From: an uncultured Burkholderiales bacterium
GTDB taxonomy: Bacteria; Pseudomonadota; Gammaproteobacteria; Burkholderiales; Burkholderiaceae_C
DNA length: 10,085 nt
Direction of reading: 5' to 3'
Assembly (NCBI GenBank): GCA_903926695.1
Contig: CAIYKK010000704.1
Coordinates: forward strand, 1-10,085
A program made the translations under genes and the position numbers. Positions 5,511 to 10,085 of this stretch are shown in pieces; positions within the stretch are counted from its first letter, which is position 1; the number at the start of each line of letters is the position of its first letter. The notes below the pieces were generated by a model. It saw nothing but the letters and a program-made list of their open reading frames with translations, had not been told where the DNA came from and did not search any database.

Positions 5511-6248
5511 ATGGTGAAACCAGAAACACTCTTCAAAGCATCTTCCGAGGTAGGCCGGGAATTTTTCCGCCCGCACCGCAAGGCGCTCTCGCCCCTGGGC
5601 TCTGGGCAGGCTCGGACCTCCCACGTCATGGTGCCGATCCGCTCCATCGGCCCCAGCCACGGCCCGCGCATTGCCGCGCATCTGCTGGCCTTAGCACCGC
5701 AGGATCGTTACCTGCGCTTTGGCTACGCCGCCAATGACGAGCAAATCCAGCGTTACGTGGACGGCATTAACTTTGAGCGGGACGAAATTTTCGGCATTTT
5801 CAACCGACGCCTGCAACTCATTGCGATGGCGCATCTGGCGTTTGCCACCGACCCGCAGCTCAAAAGTTGCGCTGAATTCGGCGTCTCCGTGCTGGCCCAC
5901 GCACGCGGGCGGGGCTATGGTGCGCGCCTGTTCGAGCGCGCCGTGATCCATGCACGCAACGAAGGCGTGGAGATGATGTTCATCCACGCGCTGAGCGAAA
6001 ACACCGCCATGCTCAACATTGCGCGCAAGGCCGGCGCCACCATCGAGCGCGACGGCGGCGAGAGTCAGGCTTATCTCAAGCTGTCGCCCGCCGATCTGGA
6101 CTCACGCATGAGCGAGATGTTCCAGGAGCACATCGCCCAGACCGACTATCGCCTCAAATTCCAGGCGCACCAGTTCGGCCATTTTCTGGCCCTGCTGCAG
6201 GAGATGCGGCGCAGCGTGCAGGGCGGCGGCGATTTCCTGCCGAAGTAG
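5511..6248 (+). CDS. GNAT family N-acetyltransferase
   Basis: A 245-residue cytoplasmic protein with a GNAT fold. MVPIRSIGPSHGPRIAAHLLAL (about 40-61) and DRYLRFGYAANDEQIQRYV (65-83) form the N-terminal half. The strand-turn-helix that binds acetyl-CoA pyrophosphate is GVSVLAHARGRGYGARLFERA (124-144), with R-G-x-G-Y-G at 132-137. NTAMLNIARKAGA (164-176) is the matching motif B region. The substrate is unknown. The start at 5511 has no clear Shine-Dalgarno; an in-frame ATG at 5628 would remove 39 poorly constrained residues, but the longer form contains EFFRPHRKAL, which looks coding. It lies 61 bases before corC on the same strand, an association common in Burkholderiales. Possible promoter bases (GTGACC then TATATT, long spacing) precede it but are weak. 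Confidence 0.87.
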   Translation: MVKPETLFKASSEVGREFFRPHRKALSPLGSGQARTSHVMVPIRSIGPSHGPRIAAHLLALAPQDRYLRFGYAANDEQIQRYVDGINFERDEIFGIFNRRLQLIAMAHLAFATDPQLKSCAEFGVSVLAHARGRGYGARLFERAVIHARNEGVEMMFIHALSENTAMLNIARKAGATIERDGGESQAYLKLSPADLDSRMSEMFQEHIAQTDYRLKFQAHQFGHFLALLQEMRRSVQGGGDFLPK

Positions 6249-6309
6249 GCTTGGCGCGCTGTCAGCAATTTCAGCTATCCTAGGCGGCTTCACCACTACC
6301 GGCCCTGAC

Positions 6310-7170
6310 GTGTCCGACGTTCCTCCCAGTCGATCTTCCAAACCGGAAGACAAACGCGGCTTTTTGCAAAAGCTCGCCGAAATGCTCCACCCCGGCCCCG
6401 ATTCCAAAGATGAGCTGATCGAAACCCTGGTCGAAGCCCAGGACAACGCCGTCATCGGCCAGCAAAGCCGCGAAATGCTCGAAGGCGTGATCCGCATGGC
6501 TGACATGACCGCTGGCGATGTGATGGTCGCCGCGCCGCGCATGGACCTGGTCAACATCGACGCGCCGTTTGACGAGCTGCTGCACCTGATCATCGACACG
6601 GCGCACTCGCGCTTTCCGGTTTATGAGCGCCACAAGGAAAACATTCTGGGCATTTTGATGGCCAAGGATTTGCTCAAGCTGCAGCGCGCCCCTGAGTTAA
6701 ATATCCGGGCGCTGCTGCGCCCGGCGGTGTTTGTGCCCGAGAGCAAAGGCCTGAACGACCTGCTGCGTGAGTTCCGCGACAACCACAACCATTTGGCCAT
6801 CGTCATCGACGAGTTTGGCCGCGTCGCCGGGCTGATCACGATTGAGGATGTGCTGGAACAGATCGTCGGCGAGATCGAGGACGAGTTCGACATCGTCGAG
6901 GACGAGGGCGATATTTTCAGCCTTGGGGCGCAGGCCTACCGCGTCAATGGCGACACGGCCATTGAGCGGGTGAACGAAGCCTTCAAGGTGACGCTGCCCG
7001 AGACGGACTTTGAAACTATAGGTGGCCTGGTCGCCCACGAAATGGGCCACGTTCCCAAGCGCGGCGAGCATTACACGCTGGCGGGCCTGCATTTCACCGT
7101 GCTGCACACCCGAGGCGGGGCGGTGCGCTGGTTCAAGGTCTCGCCTGCGGCGCTGCTGTCGCACGCCTGA
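6310..7170 (+). CDS. corC: CorC/HlyC-type CBS-domain protein, magnesium/cobalt efflux associated
   Basis: A 286-residue protein starting at GTG. It lacks the membrane DUF21 domain and so is the short, CorC-like form. The first CBS motif spans about 70-125 (MTAGDVMVAAPRMDLV, then HSRFPVYERHKENILGILMAKDLL). The second spans about 138-190 and contains HLAIVIDEFGRVAGLITIEDVLEQIVGEI. The C-terminal CorC_HlyC transporter-associated domain follows (about 203-280, with YRVNGDTAIERVNEAF and FETIGGLVAHEMGHVPKRGE). CBS pairs bind adenine nucleotides; enterobacterial CorC affects CorA-linked magnesium and cobalt efflux, so regulation of ion transport at the inner membrane is the usual annotation, unproven here. 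No Shine-Dalgarno is obvious before the GTG. It is 60 bases upstream of lnt, the conserved corC-lnt pair, which points to a link with envelope maintenance. Confidence 0.94.
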   Translation: MSDVPPSRSSKPEDKRGFLQKLAEMLHPGPDSKDELIETLVEAQDNAVIGQQSREMLEGVIRMADMTAGDVMVAAPRMDLVNIDAPFDELLHLIIDTAHSRFPVYERHKENILGILMAKDLLKLQRAPELNIRALLRPAVFVPESKGLNDLLREFRDNHNHLAIVIDEFGRVAGLITIEDVLEQIVGEIEDEFDIVEDEGDIFSLGAQAYRVNGDTAIERVNEAFKVTLPETDFETIGGLVAHEMGHVPKRGEHYTLAGLHFTVLHTRGGAVRWFKVSPAALLSHA

Positions 7171-7220
7171 CGCCGCGTTTTGAGCATGTTTTTGCGTTTG
7201 ATGCGCTGGCGCCGCAGCCA

Positions 7221-7226
7221 AGGGGG
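7221..7226 (+). promoter_or_regulatory. Ribosome-binding site deciding the lnt start
   Basis: AGGGGG, four bases before the ATG at 7231. It favours this start over an in-frame TTG at 7180 or ATG at 7186, which have no such site and would add a basic leader (residues FLRLMRWRRSQGGR). Confidence 0.6.
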
Positions 7227-7230
7227 TCGC

Positions 7231-8952
7231 ATGAGCGCTGCCGTGTCCTCCCCGTGGTCTCTGCCCAAGCCGCCTGCGCCTTCGCGGCCGGGGCTGGGGT
7301 TGCTGCAGCAGGTGATTGTGGTGATCGCGGGTGTGGTCCATGCGGCCAGTCTGGCTTGGCCGCTGGCATTTGGCGCGGTGCTGGGTTTGGTGCCGGGCCA
7401 GCCGGTGGGCTGGCTGCAGTTGCTGGCGCTGGCGTTGCTGGCTGGTCAGCTTGACGGTGCGCGCTCGTGGCAGCGCGGCGCCTGGCTGGGCAGCTTGTTT
7501 GCCACGGCCATGCTGTGCGCTACCTTCTGGTGGATGTTTATTTCCATGCACGTTTATGGCGGGCTGGCCGCCCCGCTGGCGGTGCTGGCGGTGCTGCTGC
7601 TGGCGGCGTTTTTGGGACTGTATTACGCGGTGGCGGCGGGCCTGTTTGTCTGGCTGGCGCCGGTGCGCCCCGCGCCGCGTGCGCTGGTGTTTGCGTCGCT
7701 GTGGCTGTTGGCAGAACTGACCCGCAGCCGCCTGTTCACCGGCTTTCCGTGGGGCGAGGGCGGTTACGCCCATGTCGATGGCTGGGCCAGACCGCTGGCT
7801 GCGTGGGTCGGCGTGCATGGCTTGAGCTTTCTGGCCGCTTTTGTCGCGGGCTGGCTGGCTTTTTCGCTGCTGGCGGCCACAACGCGCTGGCTGGCCGCGC
7901 TGTGCGCCTTGGTGCTCGGTTTGGCGGGCGCGTGGCTGCCGGTCATGCCCGCCGCTGATGCGGAAACCAACCCGGCGCTGGCCGCGCCTTTGATCGTCAC
8001 GCTGCTGCAGGGCAATATTCCCCAGGACGAAAAATTTCAGGGCAACACCGGCATTGCCACGGCGCTGAACTGGTACGGCGAGCAACTGATCGCCGCCAAA
8101 ACCGCGCTGGTCGTCGCGCCCGAAACCGCGCTGCCGCTGCTGCCTTTGCAATTGCCCGACGGTTATCTGGACGCGCTGCAGGCACGCTTTGCGACTGGAA
8201 ATCAGGCCGCGCTGATTGGCCTGCCGCTGGGCAGTTACGACACGGGCTATTCCAACTCGGTGATTGGCCTCAAGCCCGCCGCGCAGCCCGATGCGCTGCC
8301 AGCCGCGCCGCCGCTGGCACCGACGCAGCCATCGCCATCGCCATTCCCCGAGCCTTACCGCTACGACAAACACCACCTCGTCCCATTCGGCGAGGTGATT
8401 CCAACGGGTTTCCGCTGGTTTATCGACCTGATGCGTATTCCGCTGGGCGATTTCAACCGGGGCGCGGTCGAACAGCCTTCGTTTGACTGGCGCGGCCAGC
8501 GACTCGCTCCCAACATTTGCTACGAAGACCTGTTCGGCGAGGAACTGGGCCTGCGTTTTGTCGATCCGGCGCGTGCGCCTACGGTGTTTGTCAACGTCAG
8601 CAACATCGGCTGGTTTGGCAACACGGTGGCGATTGACCAGCATTTGCAAATCTCGCGCATGCGCGCCCTTGAGTTTGCGCGCCCGATGATTCGCGCCACC
8701 AACACCGGCGCGACCGTCATCATCAACCACCGTGGCGAAGTCACGCACGCGCTGGCGCGCCACACGCGTGGCGTACTGACGGGGGAGGTGCTGGGGCGCA
8801 GTGCCATCACGCCTTACGCGTGGTGGGTGTCGCGCCTGGGGCTGTGGCCGCTGTGGGCGCTGGGCCTGCTGGTGGCCGCGCTGGCGCTCACCGTGCGCCG
8901 TCAGGAGGCGCGCCAGGCTGGGCGGCCACCGCGCCCGCGCCGCGTAAAATGA
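7231..8952 (+). CDS. lnt: Apolipoprotein N-acyltransferase
   Basis: A 573-residue inner-membrane enzyme that transfers an acyl chain from phospholipid to the N-terminal cysteine of apolipoproteins, the last step of lipoprotein maturation. Several membrane helices fill the first 225 residues or so. They include the family motifs FWWMFISMHVYGGLAAPLA and RLFTGFPWGEGGYAHVDG. A nitrilase-type CN_hydrolase domain then begins at TLLQGNIPQDEKF. The catalytic triad is present: Glu298 in APETALP, Lys380 in YDKHHLVPFGE and Cys430 in NICYEDLFGEE (E. coli E267, K335, C387). A final helix (LGLWPLWALGLLVAALAL) precedes a basic tail. An unusual proline-rich insert (about residues 350-373) lies between Glu298 and Lys380. 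The start was set by the AGGGGG site; TTG 7180 would give 590 residues. It follows corC by 60 bases. Confidence 0.95.
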   Translation: MSAAVSSPWSLPKPPAPSRPGLGLLQQVIVVIAGVVHAASLAWPLAFGAVLGLVPGQPVGWLQLLALALLAGQLDGARSWQRGAWLGSLFATAMLCATFWWMFISMHVYGGLAAPLAVLAVLLLAAFLGLYYAVAAGLFVWLAPVRPAPRALVFASLWLLAELTRSRLFTGFPWGEGGYAHVDGWARPLAAWVGVHGLSFLAAFVAGWLAFSLLAATTRWLAALCALVLGLAGAWLPVMPAADAETNPALAAPLIVTLLQGNIPQDEKFQGNTGIATALNWYGEQLIAAKTALVVAPETALPLLPLQLPDGYLDALQARFATGNQAALIGLPLGSYDTGYSNSVIGLKPAAQPDALPAAPPLAPTQPSPSPFPEPYRYDKHHLVPFGEVIPTGFRWFIDLMRIPLGDFNRGAVEQPSFDWRGQRLAPNICYEDLFGEELGLRFVDPARAPTVFVNVSNIGWFGNTVAIDQHLQISRMRALEFARPMIRATNTGATVIINHRGEVTHALARHTRGVLTGEVLGRSAITPYAWWVSRLGLWPLWALGLLVAALALTVRRQEARQAGRPPRPRRVK

Positions 8953-8959
8953 ACGGTTT

Positions 8960-9013
8960 GGCAACGCCGCTCTCAGGCGTTGCCGCTTCCCGGCGCTGGC
9001 TCTCACGGCGCCG
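8960..9013 (+). terminator. Paired GC-rich hairpins between lnt and glyQ
   Basis: The first hairpin has a perfect nine-base stem GGCAACGCC/GGCGTTGCC (8960-8968, 8976-8984) with loop GCTCTCA, starting seven bases after the lnt stop. The second pairs CGGCGC (8991-8996) with GCGCCG (9008-9013), its loop again containing GGCTCTCAC. CTTTT follows it at 9016-9020. The T run is short, so this may be a weak terminator, an RNA-stability element at the lnt 3' end, or an attenuator ahead of glyQ. Confidence 0.5.
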
Positions 9014-9036
9014 CGCTTTTGTCACCATCAATTCCT

Positions 9037-9966
9037 ATGCTCACTTTTCAGCAAATCATCCTGAAGCTGCAGTCCTACTGGGCTGACCAGGGCTGCGCCC
9101 TGTTGCAACCCTATGACATGGAAGTCGGCGCCGGAACGTCCCACACCGCCACGTTTTTGCGCGCCCTCGGCCCCGAGCCGTGGAAAGCCGCCTACGTCCA
9201 GCCCAGCCGCCGCCCCAAAGATGGCCGCTACGGCGAAAACCCAAACCGTCTGCAGCACTATTACCAGTATCAAGTGGTGCTGAAACCCGCACCGGCCAAC
9301 ATTCTGGAGCTGTACCTCGGCTCGCTCGAAGCCCTCGGTTTCGATTTGAAAAAGAACGACATCCGCTTCGTCGAAGACGACTGGGAAAACCCAACGCTGG
9401 GCGCGTGGGGCTTGGGCTGGGAAGTCTGGCTCAACGGCATGGAAGTGACGCAATTTACCTATTTCCAGCAGGTCGGCGGCATTGACTGCAAACCGGCCAC
9501 CGGCGAAATCACCTACGGCCTGGAGCGCCTCGCCATGTATTTGCAAGGCGTGGACAACGTCTATAACCTGATCTGGAATGAAGGCGCTGACGGCTCCAAG
9601 CTCACTTACGGCGACGTGTACAAGCAAAACGAAGTTGAGCAATCGACCTACAACTTCGAGCATTCTGACGCCGATTTCCTGTTCACCGCTTTCACGGCGC
9701 ACGAAAAGCAGGCCAATCACCTGATCGGACAAAAGCTGGCCCTGCCCGCCTACGAGCAGGTTTTAAAAGCCGCGCACAGCTTCAATTTGCTCGACGCACG
9801 CGGCGCGATCAGCGTGACCGAGCGCGCTGCCTACATCGGGCGCATCCGCAATCTGGCCCGCGCCGTGGCCCAGAGCTACTACGAAAGCCGCGAGCGCCTG
9901 GGCTTCCCGCTGGCCCCGCGTGAATGGGTTGAACAGATGATTCCCTTGAAGAAAAAAGCCGCCTGA
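9037..9966 (+). CDS. glyQ: Glycyl-tRNA synthetase subunit alpha
   Basis: A 309-residue alpha subunit of the bacterial alpha2-beta2 glycyl-tRNA synthetase, a class II enzyme that charges tRNA-Gly with glycine in the cytoplasm. The alpha subunit carries the catalytic core. Conserved blocks are [17 protein letters not shown] (4-20), MEVGAGTSH (28-36), [20 protein letters not shown] (53-72, the class II motif 2 region), [40 protein letters not shown] and YTFNFE-like [12 protein letters not shown]. The start ATG at 9037 gives the N-terminus expected from homologues; an in-frame upstream GTT-region start at 8980 lies inside a hairpin and adds unconserved residues. There is no strong Shine-Dalgarno. 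It ends with LKKKAA and is followed 18 bases later by glyS, with which it must be co-produced. Confidence 0.97.
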   Translation: MLTFQQIILKLQSYWADQGCALLQPYDMEVGAGTSHTATFLRALGPEPWKAAYVQPSRRPKDGRYGENPNRLQHYYQYQVVLKPAPANILELYLGSLEALGFDLKKNDIRFVEDDWENPTLGAWGLGWEVWLNGMEVTQFTYFQQVGGIDCKPATGEITYGLERLAMYLQGVDNVYNLIWNEGADGSKLTYGDVYKQNEVEQSTYNFEHSDADFLFTAFTAHEKQANHLIGQKLALPAYEQVLKAAHSFNLLDARGAISVTERAAYIGRIRNLARAVAQSYYESRERLGFPLAPREWVEQMIPLKKKAA

Positions 9967-9984
9967 AGGCCGGAGCTGATGAAC

Positions 9985-10085
9985 ATGACAACAAAAAATC
10001 TCCTGGTCGAACTGTTTGTGGAAGAGCTGCCGCCCAAGGCACTGCAAAAACTCGGCGACGCGTTCGCCAATGTGCTGGCCGATCA
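9985..10085 (+). CDS. glyS: Glycyl-tRNA synthetase subunit beta, 3' truncated by window edge
   Basis: The first 33 codons are visible and read [20 protein letters not shown] and onward, the well-conserved N-terminus of GlyS ([15 protein letters not shown]). The beta subunit binds tRNA-Gly and pairs with GlyQ. GGAG at 9972-9975 is nine bases before the ATG at 9985 and three before another in-frame ATG at 9979; the first spacing is more usual, so 9985 is chosen, but two extra residues (MN) are possible. The frame is open at the right edge and the rest of the gene, normally near 700 codons, lies outside. Confidence 0.93.
   Translation, partial: MTTKNLLVELFVEELPPKALQKLGDAFANVLAD

Noticed and set aside
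6697..9006. Very long minus-strand open frame (769 codons) opposite corC and lnt
   Set aside because: It is dominated by Arg, Gln and Ala from high-GC antisense codons, matches no family and lies opposite two well-supported genes; an antisense shadow.
8985..9036. T-box riboswitch ahead of glyQS
   Set aside because: No T-box consensus or specifier-stem arrangement fits in the short gap, and T-boxes are not expected in betaproteobacteria.
1..10085. CRISPR array, tRNA or rRNA genes
   Set aside because: No regularly spaced direct repeats of CRISPR size, no tRNA cloverleaf and no rRNA sequence were recognised.

Overview
The window is GC-rich chromosomal DNA of a betaproteobacterium, most likely Burkholderiales/Comamonadaceae. 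This rests on the protein relatedness of the AccD, CorC, Lnt and GlyQ homologues and on the gene order GNAT-corC-lnt-glyQ-glyS. No taxonomic marker such as rRNA is present, so the family is an inference. 

Layout. Positions 2-1138 (+) are the C-terminal two thirds of an oxalate/formate-type MFS transporter. Positions 1175-3476 hold four small minus-strand genes in visibly AT-richer DNA: a secreted CAP-domain protein, a pRiA4b ORF-3-like protein with an acidic tail, a DUF2513 protein and a secreted protein of unknown family. Positions 3764-4084 (+) carry a frameshifted, truncated integron integrase (intI), transcribed divergently from those genes. Between intI and the first small gene is a GTTAGGC junction suited to an attI site. 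A second GTTAGGC, ending a foldable 63-nt palindrome, lies just after the DUF2513 stop and fits an attC site. Taken together, 1175-4084 reads as the relic of a chromosomal integron with a dead integrase and at least one recognisable two-gene cassette. 

Positions 4093-4965 (-) are accD, the acetyl-CoA carboxylase beta subunit, whose stop lies just beyond the intI relic. Upstream of accD, 4966-5173 shows nothing I can name beyond the accD ribosome-binding site, and 5174-5448 holds scraps of a deleted IS5-type transposase. accD is therefore boxed in by mobile-element debris and has lost the trp and folC neighbours it often has in this group. 

From 5511 to the end the + strand has a dense housekeeping run: a GNAT acetyltransferase, corC (CBS-pair ion-efflux/HlyC-type protein), lnt (lipoprotein N-acyltransferase), glyQ and the start of glyS (the two glycyl-tRNA synthetase subunits). 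Two GC-rich hairpins separate lnt from glyQ. corC-lnt is a conserved envelope pair; glyQ-glyS encode one tetrameric enzyme. The main discovery candidate is the integron relic at 1175-4084.
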